A stretch of 64,000 bases of DNA from Actinoplanes sp. KI2 (GCF_025630775.1 NZ_JAOSZE010000033.1:62001-126000), one strand, 5' to 3'; positions 18,467-31,021 are shown, counted from the first letter of the stretch. Numbers and translations: made by a program. The notes: generated by a model from the letters alone, not told the origin.

Positions 18467-18655
18467 CTTGCGCTCCCCTCTTGCCGTCCTCCGACGCTTG
18501 TTCCCTCCAGCATGCGCCCCAATCGACCCTAGGGGTTCCGGGAGCAAGTTTCGGGGTGGTTTCCCCTCCCCCGACAGACTGCGGAATACTGCCTGCTGGA
18601 GGACAGCGCGGTCCTGCCCTCTGTCTTGATACGCAATTGAGCTAGGAGCGCACCG

Positions 18656-19681
<1,026 letters not shown>

Positions 19682-19690
19682 TACTTCGAT

Positions 19691-19730
19691 CGCGGCCGGC
19701 CCCTTTAGCGGGGACCGGCCGCGTTCTTCT
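19691..19730 (+). terminator. Rho-independent terminator after fbaA
   Basis: A 13-position stem with one mismatch (19691-19703 with 19710-19723, including one unpaired A at 19714), 6-nt loop, then TTCTTCTTGG. It begins 10 bp after the fbaA stop. Confidence 0.85.
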
Positions 19731-19783
19731 TGGCAGGTTACTCACAGGTATGTGTACGATCGTCCCTCCCAACCCGGAGGATC

Positions 19784-20305
19784 ATGATCGTGTTCGGTAT
19801 CGAGGGCTATGAGCCCGCGTGGCAACACGACGCGGAAGCCCTCGCGGCCGTTCACCGCACCAGGTTTGTGCGGCTCATCGGGCGTAAATTGCGATCAAGC
19901 TGGCTGATGTGGGACATGGCCGAGCGTGGCTGGTTCGCCGACGGCCCGGTGATCCTCGACTTTGGAGTCACGCACGTCGAGATCACGCACCGTAAGTTCG
20001 ACGAGTGCGCGATCACCTGGGATCAGATCGATCTGAATGAGCCGATCGACTGGTACGAGCACTTCGACTGGCGGCCCGATCCGAACGCGGCGCTGCGCCG
20101 CGCCCGCGGCAGGATCCTCCAGGCGGTCAACGTGATCGAGCTGGTCACGGTGGCGCAGTGGCGACCGCGGATCCTGCATGCGATCGAGTTCCTGTTCGAG
20201 GGGGCCCGGCTCGCGATCTACAACGCGATGGACGAGAACGGCATCACCGACGTGCCGGAGGCCGACCTCCCCGCCACGAGCTGGCGCCGGGTACACATCG
20301 CCTGA
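19784..20305 (+). CDS. Hypothetical protein (173 aa)
   Basis: No family recognised. The protein is soluble, Trp-rich (WQHD, SSWLMWDMAERGW, TWDQ, DWYEHFDW, VAQWRPR, TSWRR), with a mixed alpha/beta look. The ATG at 19784 follows GGAGG at 5-nt spacing, which decides it over an earlier frame-opening at 19730. The Phe-Gly-Ile-Glu start and the FDFGVTHVEITH-like core suggest a small ligand-binding or immunity-like domain, but this is only an impression. It stands alone between fbaA and a convergent LOG-family gene. Confidence 0.75.
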   Translation: MIVFGIEGYEPAWQHDAEALAAVHRTRFVRLIGRKLRSSWLMWDMAERGWFADGPVILDFGVTHVEITHRKFDECAITWDQIDLNEPIDWYEHFDWRPDPNAALRRARGRILQAVNVIELVTVAQWRPRILHAIEFLFEGARLAIYNAMDENGITDVPEADLPATSWRRVHIA

Positions 20306-20375
20306 GTTCCGACGCTGACCGGCTTTCGTCGGTGGACAGTGGCCGGAGAATGTCAGACCCGGCTGGTTGACTCGG

Positions 20376-20450
20376 CCCCACCCAACGAGGGTGGGGTGGG
20401 TCAGGGCCCGGTGGGGTGGGTCAGCGCCCGGTGGGGTGGGTCAGGGCCGG
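20376..20450. repeat. Hairpin plus 3 x 20-bp G-rich tandem repeat
   Basis: An 8-bp hairpin (20376-20383 with 20389-20396, loop AACGA) runs into three head-to-tail 20-bp units at 20391-20410, 20411-20430 and 20431-20450 that differ at one or two bases. The array ends exactly one base before the stop codon of the LOG-family gene (TGA read on the minus strand, 20453-20451). Each unit holds GGGG-T-GGG, and four G runs at 20389-20406 fit a G-quadruplex pattern. Confidence 0.85.
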
Positions 20451-21650
20451 TCACTGCGACAGCGCGGCCATCGCGACGTCGAGCGAGTCGGTGACGACGA
20501 TCAGGTGGGACTGGTCGCCGTGCGGAGATCGGGCCAGCAGCGGGCGCAGCAGGGCCTCCACCGGGAGGTCACGCCAATGGTCGACGCCGAGGAAGACGAA
20601 CGCGCCCGACGGCCCGTCGGTCTGGTAGAACGTCTTCGTGGCGGCCTGAAAGATCTCCTGGACGGTGCCGGCCCAGCCGGGAGCGAAGACGATGCCCCCG
20701 CGGGACAGCCGCAGGATCGAGTCCTCGCGGACGGCGTTGGAGAAATACTTGCCGATCTGGCCGGCGAACAGATTGGCCGGCTCGTGCCCGTACAGCCAGG
20801 TGGGCAGCGCGAGGCCGCCGTGCCGCAGCTTTCCCACCACGTCGGACACCGCGGTCGCCGGGGCCGGATAGGCCGCCCGGACCGCCAGGGCCGCCGCCGT
20901 GTACGGCTCGTGGTCGGTGAAGTGCGGCGCCGCCGAGAGCCGGTCGATCGCCGCGGTCAGCTGGTTGGCCGGCCGGGTCGCGAAGTACGCGCCGAGGTTC
21001 GCCGCCTCCATCACGCCCGGACCGCCGCCGGTCACGATCAACCGGCCCACCGAGGAGAGCCGCCAGGCCAGCGTCGCCGCGGTCCGGTACGCCGCCGAGC
21101 CACGCGGCGCCGCGTGCCCGCCCATGATCCCGACCGCGGCCTTGGCGTCGTGGTTGGCCACCCAGGCGCGCAACGCCTTGCCGAGCGCGTTGTCGATGCC
21201 CGCGTCGTGCAGCCGCTGGGCGAGCGCCTCGCGGATGTCCGGGCCGGCTCCGCCGTGGTCGAGAAAGTGCTGGTAGACCACCGTGTCGTACATCCCGGCG
21301 AAGCCGTCCTGGGCGAACCCGAAGGACAGGTCGGCGGGGGTGTAGAGGGAGGCCGGGTGCGTCGGGTAGGGCCGTGCGTCGAACGGCGGCACCAGGTGTG
21401 CGCCGCGGCGGATCAGATCGATCTCCACGTCGTCGCTCGCCAGCCGGCAGCCGACGAAGAGCGCACCGCGCACGTCCACCCCGGTGAAGTCCGGCGGGTC
21501 GATGTCGAGCCGCAACCCGAGGATCACCAGATCGGCCAGCGAGCGCCTGACCAGGTGCGACTCGAACTCGGCGCGCGACTCGATCTCGAGCGGGCTGGCG
21601 TCGAACGGGAACTCCCCGCCGACCACGGGGTGCAGTGGATCTCCGGGCAT
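20451..21650 (-). CDS. LOG-family Rossmann-fold nucleotide-binding protein
   Basis: Distant member of the lysine-decarboxylase-like/LOG superfamily (phosphoribohydrolases acting on nucleotide monophosphates). The 399-residue protein has an N-terminal extension of about 170 residues, then GIMGGHAAPRGS, the nucleotide-binding VTGGGPGVMEAANLGA (about 208-223) and, in place of PGGxGTxxE, the variant APGWAGTVQEIFQ (about 333-345). The Gly-to-Trp change in that catalytic loop is recurrent in this long subgroup as far as I recall, but it could alter activity. It is close to purine genes, which may fit a nucleotide-salvage role. ATG at 21650; it converges on the hypothetical gene at 19784, with a repeat array touching its stop codon. 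Confidence 0.82.
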   Translation of the reverse strand: MPGDPLHPVVGGEFPFDASPLEIESRAEFESHLVRRSLADLVILGLRLDIDPPDFTGVDVRGALFVGCRLASDDVEIDLIRRGAHLVPPFDARPYPTHPASLYTPADLSFGFAQDGFAGMYDTVVYQHFLDHGGAGPDIREALAQRLHDAGIDNALGKALRAWVANHDAKAAVGIMGGHAAPRGSAAYRTAATLAWRLSSVGRLIVTGGGPGVMEAANLGAYFATRPANQLTAAIDRLSAAPHFTDHEPYTAAALAVRAAYPAPATAVSDVVGKLRHGGLALPTWLYGHEPANLFAGQIGKYFSNAVREDSILRLSRGGIVFAPGWAGTVQEIFQAATKTFYQTDGPSGAFVFLGVDHWRDLPVEALLRPLLARSPHGDQSHLIVVTDSLDVAMAALSQ

Positions 21651-21728
21651 CTACGAAGGGTAGTTGGATCGATCGCGAAGGTCGGCCCCGGCAGGAATCT
21701 ATGGCGGTGTGCCCGGTTGAATGAGGTT

Positions 21729-22151
21729 ATGCAGAATCTGCTTCCCGAGCCGCCGGCCACGCTCCTGCCCGCCGACGCCGAGGCTGAAAACGCGCTGGCC
21801 AAGGCCGCCGAGACCGGCACCCCCGAGGCCTACAAGGCGGTCGCGGCCGCCCACCCGGCATTCAGCGGGGGCTGGGCCGCCCTCGCCGCCGACTCGCTCG
21901 CCGACGGCGACCCCGTGGCCGCCTACGCCTATGCCCGTACCGGATATCACCGCGGCCTGGACGCGCTGCGCCGCAACGGCTGGAAGGGGCACGGCCCGGT
22001 GCCCTGGTCGCACGTGCCCAACCAGGGCTTTCTCCGCTGCCTGCACACCCTGTCGCAGGCCGCTGCCGAGATCGGCGAGGCCGACGAGGCGGCCCGTTGC
22101 GCTCAGTTCCTGCGGGACAGCGATCCGGCCGCGGCCGACGCCCTGACCTGA
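21729..22151 (+). CDS. DUF3151 family protein
   Basis: Actinobacterial protein of unknown function, 140 residues, all-alpha with tetratricopeptide-like helical pairs. The N-terminus NLLPEPPATLLPAD and the central YAYARTGYHRGLDALRRNGWKG, then VPWSHVPNQGFLRCLHTL, match the DUF3151 family as I know it; these genes often lie near fbaA and purA, as here. ATG at 21729 has GAGG only 2 nt upstream; a TTG at 21717 is an alternative start. It converges on the MinD-like gene, with a hairpin across the junction. Confidence 0.85.
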   Translation: MQNLLPEPPATLLPADAEAENALAKAAETGTPEAYKAVAAAHPAFSGGWAALAADSLADGDPVAAYAYARTGYHRGLDALRRNGWKGHGPVPWSHVPNQGFLRCLHTLSQAAAEIGEADEAARCAQFLRDSDPAAADALT

Positions 22152-22162
22152 CGTTCCCGCCC

Positions 22163-22187
22163 GCCGAGGGGCCTACAGCCCCTCGGC
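22163..22187. terminator. Bidirectional hairpin at convergent gene ends
   Basis: A perfect 10-bp stem (22163-22172 with 22178-22187), loop CTACA. It lies just after the DUF3151 stop and spans the stop codon of the minus-strand MinD-like gene. Confidence 0.65.
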
Positions 22188-24308
22188 CACCGCGGCGGCG
22201 ATCTTCAGCCAGGCGTCCTTGGTGTTGGCCGACAGTTGGCCGTAGCGCAGCGGCTCGCCCGAGTCGATCAGCTTCTCGTACGGCGCCATCACCACCGCCC
22301 GGGTCCGCGCCGCGAAGTGTCGCTGGATCGCCGGCAGGTCGATGTCCTTGCGGGTCGGCGGCATGGTCACCACCGAGATGGCCTGGCGGACCAGCCGCTG
22401 GCGACCGCTCTGCTCGAGATGGTCGAGCATCCGGGCGGCGGTCTCGGCCGAGTCGTTACGGGCCGACATGGTGATCACCAGCTGGTCGGTGGCGTCGATC
22501 GCGGCCTGCCAGTTCTGCGCCCGCACGTTGTTGCCGGTGTCCACGAAGATCAGCTTGTAGAATCGGCTGACGATCTCGCGAATCTCGGCGAACGCGCCGG
22601 CCGTCAGCATCTCGCCGGACATCGCGGACTCGTCCGAGGCGAGCACGTCGAACATGCCCTCGCCCTGGGCCCGCACGTACTGCGAGAGATCGCCGACCCG
22701 GCCGTGCGCACCCCGGAACAGATGCAGGTCGCGCATCATGTCGCGGACGGTACGGGCGTGGAAGTCCTGCTGGGCGCGCATGCCGAGGGTGCCCTGGGTC
22801 TCGTTGTTGTCCCAGGCCAGCACGTAACCGCCGCGCTTCTGGCCGAACGTCATGGCCAGCAACAGCACCGCCACGGTCTTACCGGCGCCGCCCTTCGGGT
22901 TGACGATGGTCACCTGGCGCAGCCCGCCGAAGTTGCGGCGGACCATCTCGACGTCCTGCTTGTACTCCTGCTCGCGCTTGCCCGGGGCGAGCTTGACCAG
23001 GCCCATCGCGGTCTTGTTGAGGATCGCGCGGGCGCCCATCGAGGCGGTCGGCTCGGCCGGTTTGGCCAGGCGGCGGCGGGCGAACTCCTCGGCCGTGGGG
23101 GTGCCGTCGGAGATCCAGGGCAGGTCCCGGAACGGGTCGACCGGCGGCGGGGCCGGGTGCTGCGGCGGCGCCGGGGCGTGCTGAGCCTGCGGCGGGAGGG
23201 CGCGCGGGTCCATGGTCGGCGGGTACGGGCCGGGCGGGGGCGGCGGCGCGGGGGCGTGCTGGGCCGGCGGCGGCATCTGCGGCGGCGGGGGCACCGAGCC
23301 CTGCGGCGGGACCGGACCGTGCGGCGGCACCGGACCGTGGGGCGGCACCGGACCGTGGGGCGGCACCGAGCCGTGGGGCGGCGGGACCGAGCCGTGGGGT
23401 GGCGGGACCGAGCCGTGGGGTGGCGGGACCGAGCCGTGGGGTGGCGGGACCGAGCCGTGGGGTGGCGGGACCGAGCCGTGGGGTGGCGGGACCGAGCCGT
23501 GGGGTGGCGGGACCGAGCCGTGAGGCGGCACCGGGCCCTGGGCCGGCGGCGCGGCGCCCTGCGGACCCGGGCGGTAGATCGCGCCCTCCGAGGGTTCGGC
23601 GGCCGGCGAGTGCGGGGCCGGGGCAGGCGGCTGCTGCTCGGGGCGGACCGTGCCGGGGACCGAGACCGAGGCGGACGCGCGGGCCGGCGGCGGGAGCGGG
23701 GCGGTCGCGGGCCGCTGCGGCGGCTGTGACCAGGGCGAATCCGGGCCGGTCTGCGCGCCGTTGCCAGTGGTGGGCGCGGCTGGTGCGTTGTCGCCGGAGG
23801 CGGTGGCGGCTGGTACGTCGCTGCCCGAGGTGGGCGCGGCCGGAGCGTCGTTGCCGCCCGAGTGCGCCACCGGCGGCTGCTCGCCGGCCGGCTGCGGGGT
23901 CGGCGGCCGCTCGAGGTTGGGCCACGGCTGGGTCGGTGGCGGCTGGGTCGGTGGCGGCTGGGTCGGTGGCGGCTGGGTCGGTGGCGGCTGGGTCGGTGGC
24001 GGCTGAGTGGGGAACGGCTGAGCCGGCGGCGCCATCGGCGGGCGCGGTACCGGGATGTGCGTCACCGGCGGAGGCAGGGGCACCGCCGGCGGGGGCGCCG
24101 GCACCGGACGATCCGGGCGATACACCCCCGGGTTGCCGGGCACGCCCTGCGGGACGGGCGGCGGGACCGGGCGCGGCGGGACCGCTACCGGCCGGCCGTG
24201 CACGGGCGCCTCGACCTCGTCGGGGTCCCACAGGGGTTCCACGTCCCGGTCGGGGGGCGTGGGGTTCGTCCCTGGGACGTAGACGCGGTCGGCGTGCTCG
24301 TCCTCCAC
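22173..24308 (-). CDS. MinD/ParA-like ATPase with long Pro-rich repeat N-terminus
   Basis: 711 residues. Residues 1 to about 400 are disordered: five QPPPT units, Ala/Pro linkers, and an extended PPPHGSV array (seven 21-bp DNA units) trailing into PPHGPV units. Residues about 430-711 form a deviant-Walker ATPase: VTIVNPKGGAGKTVAVLLLA (P-loop), LAWDNNETQGTLG (switch), LIFVDTGNN (Walker B). That layout, Pro-rich N-terminus plus MinD-like domain, resembles EspI-type proteins of type VII secretion and other actinobacterial positioning ATPases, but no ESX genes are in the window, so the role is open. ATG at 24308. The final residues (LRYGQLSANTKDAWLKIAAAVAEGL) are a typical ParA-family end. Confidence 0.85.
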   Translation of the reverse strand: MEDEHADRVYVPGTNPTPPDRDVEPLWDPDEVEAPVHGRPVAVPPRPVPPPVPQGVPGNPGVYRPDRPVPAPPPAVPLPPPVTHIPVPRPPMAPPAQPFPTQPPPTQPPPTQPPPTQPPPTQPPPTQPWPNLERPPTPQPAGEQPPVAHSGGNDAPAAPTSGSDVPAATASGDNAPAAPTTGNGAQTGPDSPWSQPPQRPATAPLPPPARASASVSVPGTVRPEQQPPAPAPHSPAAEPSEGAIYRPGPQGAAPPAQGPVPPHGSVPPPHGSVPPPHGSVPPPHGSVPPPHGSVPPPHGSVPPPHGSVPPPHGSVPPHGPVPPHGPVPPHGPVPPQGSVPPPPQMPPPAQHAPAPPPPPGPYPPTMDPRALPPQAQHAPAPPQHPAPPPVDPFRDLPWISDGTPTAEEFARRRLAKPAEPTASMGARAILNKTAMGLVKLAPGKREQEYKQDVEMVRRNFGGLRQVTIVNPKGGAGKTVAVLLLAMTFGQKRGGYVLAWDNNETQGTLGMRAQQDFHARTVRDMMRDLHLFRGAHGRVGDLSQYVRAQGEGMFDVLASDESAMSGEMLTAGAFAEIREIVSRFYKLIFVDTGNNVRAQNWQAAIDATDQLVITMSARNDSAETAARMLDHLEQSGRQRLVRQAISVVTMPPTRKDIDLPAIQRHFAARTRAVVMAPYEKLIDSGEPLRYGQLSANTKDAWLKIAAAVAEGL
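23373..23519 (-). repeat. 21-bp in-frame tandem repeat (PPPHGSV x7)
   Basis: Seven consecutive 21-bp units; six are almost identical at the DNA level, so the array is recent or still being homogenised. It lies in the disordered half of the MinD-like protein. Confidence 0.92.
23926..24000 (-). repeat. 15-bp in-frame tandem repeat (TQPPP x5)
   Basis: Five identical 15-bp units in the N-terminal linker of the MinD-like protein. Confidence 0.92.
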
Positions 24309-24368
24309 GGATGGGCCCTCCCCGAACTGTCGTACTTCAGTACTACTTCTTCAGACTCGCACAGTAGG

Positions 24369-25315
24369 TCAGGTCGCGTACACCGCCCAGGCCCCGGCCT
24401 CGGTCCACCAGGAGCGCTTGCGACCGGTCGACCCGCCGACGCCGTCGTCGAGGAACTGCACCTCGCCGTCGCGAGGCCGCACCGAGACCGCGCGGCCGCG
24501 GGCGCGACGCACCTCCACCTGAACCTTCGTCCCGCGGAAGCGCTGCTTGATGATTTTCGGCACGGCCACCGCCACCTCGACCCGGCCGTCGGTCGGGTCG
24601 CCGTCGGCCAGCAGCCGCAGGCCGTCGAACTCGGCGTAGCCGCCGCCGTTGCCGATCACGCAGGCCAGGATCTGGTCCTCGCCGTCGGAGAGGACCGTGT
24701 CGTCCACCTCCACCCGGCCGCGCCACGGCACCGCGCGGCCGTCGTCGTCCGCACCGCCCAGCAGCGCGCCGTCCAGGGTCACCGAGCCGGCGTCGTTGCG
24801 CAGCAGGTCCACGCGCCGAACCTGGCCGGCGAGCACCGCCGCGGCGACCGCCGCCGGGGTGCGCGGCAGGCCGAGCTGGGCCGCCAGGTCGGTGGTGTTC
24901 GACACGTCGAGCGGCAGGAGGGCCACCGCGGGGAGATCCGGCACCGTGCGATCGGCCGCGAGGTCCGCCGGGCGTTTGCTGGGTGGCGGAGCGTACCGCC
25001 GAACCAGCCGGCGCAGGACGGCGCGCAACTGGCCGTCGACCGCGGTGGCGACCACCAGCCGGGCCTTGGTGTCCGGGTCGGGCCAGGTCAGGCCGTCCGG
25101 GCGCGGCTCGCCGTCGAAGCGGGCGAGGACCGCGTCGATCTCTGCGTCGGAGCCGGCGAGGACGGTCTCGACCCGCGCGCCCTGCGCGGTGAGGGCCTCG
25201 GCGCACTGGAGAACCGGCACGCGCGGGGTCGCGCAGGACGAGCCGCAGCCCCCGCAGCCGCCGCCGCAGGAGTCGCCGGCGCCCTCGGTCAGGCTCAGGA
25301 TGACGACGTCGTACA

Positions 25316-25316
<1 letters not shown>
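24369..25316 (-). CDS. Degenerate diacylglycerol/lipid-kinase-like protein
   Basis: 315 residues. The C-terminal half follows the DAGK/YegS beta-sandwich: an ACVIGNGGGYAEFDG loop, then DPTDGRVEVAVAVP, and late RDGEVQFLDD, matching the family's GNG...GGG, DDG-L and DGE elements. The N-terminal half aligns in order too, but ATP-binding GGDGT is replaced by ATAVDGQ (90-96) and PLGTxND by PLDVSNTTD (135-143), so it is probably not an active kinase. The extreme N-terminus has a Cys/Gly cluster (Cys 17, 21, 24, 28; also 38) that may hold metal. ATG at 25316 overlaps the purA stop as TGATG, so it is co-translated with purA. Family call is moderate; loss of motifs is seen directly. Confidence 0.7.
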
Positions 25317-26608
<1,292 letters not shown>

Positions 26609-26719
26609 TTCTTCTCCTGTACACGCCGCGTACTCGGCGATGCCCGGGTACTGCCGAAGTTTACGCGACCGACCTGCGGTGCGACGTGCGGAAGGAGGCC
26701 GCCGGTAGGATCGGCGGAC

Positions 26720-27950
<1,231 letters not shown>

Positions 27951-27961
<11 letters not shown>

Positions 27962-28535
27962 CCAGCTCGTTCTCGTTCTCGCTGACTCGCAGCAGGGCGA
28001 GGGACAGCCATCCGACCGCGACGGAGCCGATCACCAGGCCGGACAGGTAGATCGGCTCCGGTACCGAGGTGCGCAGGGCTGCGGCGGTCAGCCCGAGCAC
28101 GTAGAGCGCCACGGCCGGGCGCGGGAAGATCGCGGCGCGCCACGAGGCGGCGCCGAAGAGCAGGACGCCGACCAGGAAGACCAGGGCAACCACCAGGAAG
28201 TACGGGCGGCCGGGGCCGGTCAGGGTCTGTTCGCGAGTGGCGGCGTCCTGGAACTGCAAGACGGCGTGGGTGAGGAACTCGATCGCGAACAGGCCGGTCA
28301 GGCCCAACTGGTTGAGGACGTAGCCGGCCAGCCCGAGGCGGCCGGCCTCGCGACGCTGGCGCAGGTAGAGCGCGGTCAGGGTGAACAGCAGCAGGGCCGA
28401 CGCGGGCGGGGCGAGGGCGTGGGTCAGCGGGTTCTCCGGCACCAGGCCGGCGCGACGGGTGGCGGCGAAGAGGGTCAGCGCTGCGCCGAGCAGGCCGGCC
28501 CAGGCGGCGAGGCGGTAGAGGGTTCTCTCAGACAT
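27951..28535 (-). CDS. Hypothetical six-helix membrane protein
   Basis: 194 residues, about six predicted membrane helices with short loops (start LYRLAAWAGLLGAALTLFAA; later VALVFLVGVLLFGAASW and LYVLGLTAAAL). ATG at 28535 follows AAGGGGAC. I do not recognise the family. It is divergently placed 139 bp from the two-component system genes, a common position for a target or sensor partner of such a system, which is inference only. Its 3' end overlaps purD by 11 bp in convergent orientation. Confidence 0.75.
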
Positions 28536-28674
28536 GCCGACAACGTCCCCTTCGGACGGGTCACGTCGACAGTGCCGGGCGGCCGACTTTGCCCGATAAC
28601 GGCACATGACCTTTGGCCAGACTTTCGGTCGATGACCTGGGCTTCGCCACCGGCACCCGCATAGCCTGGCGAAC

Positions 28675-29835
28675 ATGGTTGTTCCGCTGCGGTGGATGGC
28701 CTCGGTGCTCTATGCCGCCGTTCTGGTCACCGGGGTCTACTACGCGCTCGCGGGCCTGGCGCCCGACTGGTCGACCGCCGCGCTGATGGTCTTCGTGGCC
28801 ACGCTGATCGCCCTGCTCGGGCTCGAGCAGGTGGCGCGGCGGCACGCCACCGAGCGGCGGTGGGCGATCGGCCTGCTGATCGTCCGGATGGTGCTGTTCG
28901 AGGTGGCCACCGCGACCGACAAGGCGGGCTTCGCCCGGGTGCTCTACGTCCTGGTGCCGTTCTTCGCGTACTTCTCGCTCGGGCGGCGGTGGAGCATCGG
29001 CCTGGCCGGTGCCTATCTGGTGGCGGGCGTGGTGCGAGCGTCGTTCACGCCGTCCTGGTGGACCGATCCGGAGATCGTTTCGGACCTGCTGATGTTCTTC
29101 ATCGGAATGTTGCTGTCGGTGGTGACCGCGGCGGTCGCGGCCGAGCAGCAACGCAGCCGGGAACGGGCCGAGCGGCTGGTCGGCGAGCTGAGCGCGTCGC
29201 AGCGCCGGCTGGCCGACTATGCCGGGCGGGTGGCCGAGCTGAGCGCGGCGACCGAGCGCAACCGGCTGGCCCGCGACATCCACGACAGCGTCGGCCACCA
29301 CCTGACCGCGATCAGCGTGCAGCTGGCCAAGGCGGAGGCCTTCCGGGAGCGCGATCCGGCGGTGGCCGACCGCGCCGTCGGCGACGCACGCCGGGCGGCG
29401 GGCCGGGCGCTTCAGGAGGTACGCGAGTCGGTGGGCACCCTGCGCGCGTCGCCGTTCGGACTCACCACCGCGATCGCCGCGCTCGCCGACGGGCTCGACG
29501 ACGCCGGCTTCCGGGTGTCGCTGGAGTTCAGCGGCAGCGAGGCGGGGCACGGGCGACCGGAACGGGAGGCGCTCTACCGGGTGGCGCAGGAGGCGCTGAC
29601 CAACGCGCGCCGGCACGCGGGCGCCGACCTGGTACGGGTGGCGCTGCGTTTCGGGCCGGCGGCGACGCTCGAGGTCTGCGACAACGGGCGTGGCTTCACG
29701 CTCGGCGAGGTCGGCGCCGGCAGTGGCTTGGCCGGCATGCGGGAGCGGCTGGCCGCGCTGGGCGGGACCTTTCTCGTCGACTCGACGCCGGGTCACGGGA
29801 CCCGGGTCACCGCGAGCATCCCGGGTGAGCGATGA
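28675..29835 (+). CDS. Membrane sensor histidine kinase (NarL/HisKA_3 type)
   Basis: 386 residues. Residues 1 to about 155 hold five or six membrane helices without a large extracellular sensor domain, so it may sense the membrane itself. A coiled coil (about 155-190) leads to the HisKA_3 dimerisation box, ERNRLARDIHDSVGHHLTA, with phosphoacceptor His203. The HATPase_c domain has the N box (EALTNARRHAGA), CDNGRGF and GSGLAGMRERLAALGG. The stop overlaps the response-regulator start (ATGA), so the two are translationally coupled. Such intramembrane kinases often control envelope-stress or drug-efflux genes; the signal here is unknown. Confidence 0.93.
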   Translation: MVVPLRWMASVLYAAVLVTGVYYALAGLAPDWSTAALMVFVATLIALLGLEQVARRHATERRWAIGLLIVRMVLFEVATATDKAGFARVLYVLVPFFAYFSLGRRWSIGLAGAYLVAGVVRASFTPSWWTDPEIVSDLLMFFIGMLLSVVTAAVAAEQQRSRERAERLVGELSASQRRLADYAGRVAELSAATERNRLARDIHDSVGHHLTAISVQLAKAEAFRERDPAVADRAVGDARRAAGRALQEVRESVGTLRASPFGLTTAIAALADGLDDAGFRVSLEFSGSEAGHGRPEREALYRVAQEALTNARRHAGADLVRVALRFGPAATLEVCDNGRGFTLGEVGAGSGLAGMRERLAALGGTFLVDSTPGHGTRVTASIPGER

Positions 29836-30482
29836 GCGACGGGCCGGTTCGCGTGCTGGTGGCCGACGATCAGGCGCTGATCCGGGAGGGGATCGCGTCG
29901 CTGCTCGGGATCGAGCCGGGTATCGAGGTGGTCGGCACGGCGGCGGACGGGCGGGAGGCGATCGAGCTCGCCGTGGCCCGCGGCGCCGACGTGGTGCTGA
30001 TGGACGTGCGGATGCCGGTGCTCGACGGGCTGCAGGCGGCCGAGACGCTGCGGGAACGGTTGCCGGGGTGCCGGGTGCTGATGCTGACGACCTTCGACGA
30101 CGAGCAGTACGTGCTGCGTGCGCTGCGGGCCGGTACCGGCGGCTATCTCCTGAAGGACCTGCCGGCCCGGGAGTTGGCGCAGGCGGTGCGGCTGGCGCAC
30201 GCGGGCGTCGACCAGCACGACACGGCGGCGATCCGGCGGCTGGCCGCGGTGCTCGAGCGGGACGTCCCGGGTGGCGGCGAGCCGCCGCGGCTCGACCTCA
30301 CCGAGCGGGAGCATGACGTGTTGCGGCTGGTCGCGCGGGGCGCGACGAACCGGGAGATCGCGCGGGAGCTGTTCGTGAGCGAGGGCACCGTGAAGAACCA
30401 CGTGTCGCACATCCTCGGCCGGCTCGGCCTGCGCGATCGCACCCAGGCCGCGATCTACGCGCGCGACCACGGCCTGCTCTGA
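29832..30482 (+). CDS. LuxR/NarL-family response regulator
   Basis: Cognate regulator of the upstream kinase, 216 residues. Receiver domain (about 6-120) with acidic pair DD near 12-13, phosphorylatable Asp58 in VVLMDVRMP, Thr in LMLTTFDD and Lys in YLLKDLP. The C-terminal LuxR-type HTH (about 148-208) has LTEREHDVLRLVARGATN and FVSEGTVKNHVSHIL. Start at ATG 29832 overlaps the kinase stop. A hairpin follows its own stop. Confidence 0.95.
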   Translation: MSDGPVRVLVADDQALIREGIASLLGIEPGIEVVGTAADGREAIELAVARGADVVLMDVRMPVLDGLQAAETLRERLPGCRVLMLTTFDDEQYVLRALRAGTGGYLLKDLPARELAQAVRLAHAGVDQHDTAAIRRLAAVLERDVPGGGEPPRLDLTEREHDVLRLVARGATNREIARELFVSEGTVKNHVSHILGRLGLRDRTQAAIYARDHGLL

Positions 30483-30506
30483 AACGTGGGACGCGGAGAC
30501 GCGAAA

Positions 30507-30529
30507 GGGCCGTCCGACGTGGACGGCCC
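30507..30529. terminator. Hairpin between response regulator and SCP2 gene
   Basis: A perfect 9-bp stem (30507-30515 with 30521-30529), loop GACGT, between convergent genes. An AAA run precedes it, so it should work best for the minus-strand gene. Confidence 0.65.
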
Positions 30530-30542
30530 CGCAGCGAACGCC

Positions 30543-30995
30543 TCAGGCCTTCGGGATGTCGAAGAGCTTGGCCACGTTGGCGGCCAGGCCGAGGTCGCCC
30601 TTTGCCTTGATCTTGCCGGTCATGAACATCATCATCGGGTTGCCGTCGCCCGAGACGATCTTGAGGAACGTGACCGCGTCCATGGTCATGGCGAGCTTGG
30701 GGTCGCGGGCCGGCTGGTTGGTGACCGTGCAGGCGCCGTTCTCGATCACGGTCTCGTAGGTGTCGCTGCCGCCGTCGGCCGCGCCCGAGATGATCCAGTG
30801 GATGACGGCCGAGGTGCCGCCGGCCTTCTCGGCGCGGAACAGGGTAGGCATCCGGTTGAAGACCTCGTCGAGGATCTTCGTGCGCGCGTCGCCGGACATG
30901 ACCTCGGCGATCTGCGAGTCCGGCGTCGTCTTGACGAGCTGAGCGAACTCCTTCGGGCCGATCGAGGAGAGCGACTCGGGGTTGAAATCAGTCAT
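30543..30995 (-). CDS. SCP2 sterol-binding-domain protein
   Basis: Small lipid-binding fold, 150 residues. Signatures: SGDARTKILDEVFNRMP near 34-50, a beta-sheet core (AVIHWIISG, ETVIENGACTV), then the SCP2 helix motif MTMDAVTFLKIVSGDGNPMMMFMTGKIKAKGDLGLAANVAKLF. The hydrophobic cavity probably binds fatty acyl or polyketide-like ligands; in actinobacteria these proteins are common and poorly understood. ATG at 30995 has AAAGG upstream. A good promoter lies about 30-55 bp upstream, in the divergent region shared with the ArsR-type gene. Confidence 0.9.
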   Translation of the reverse strand: MTDFNPESLSSIGPKEFAQLVKTTPDSQIAEVMSGDARTKILDEVFNRMPTLFRAEKAGGTSAVIHWIISGAADGGSDTYETVIENGACTVTNQPARDPKLAMTMDAVTFLKIVSGDGNPMMMFMTGKIKAKGDLGLAANVAKLFDIPKA

Positions 30996-31021
30996 CGGTG
31001 GACCTTTCGGTATCTACGCTG

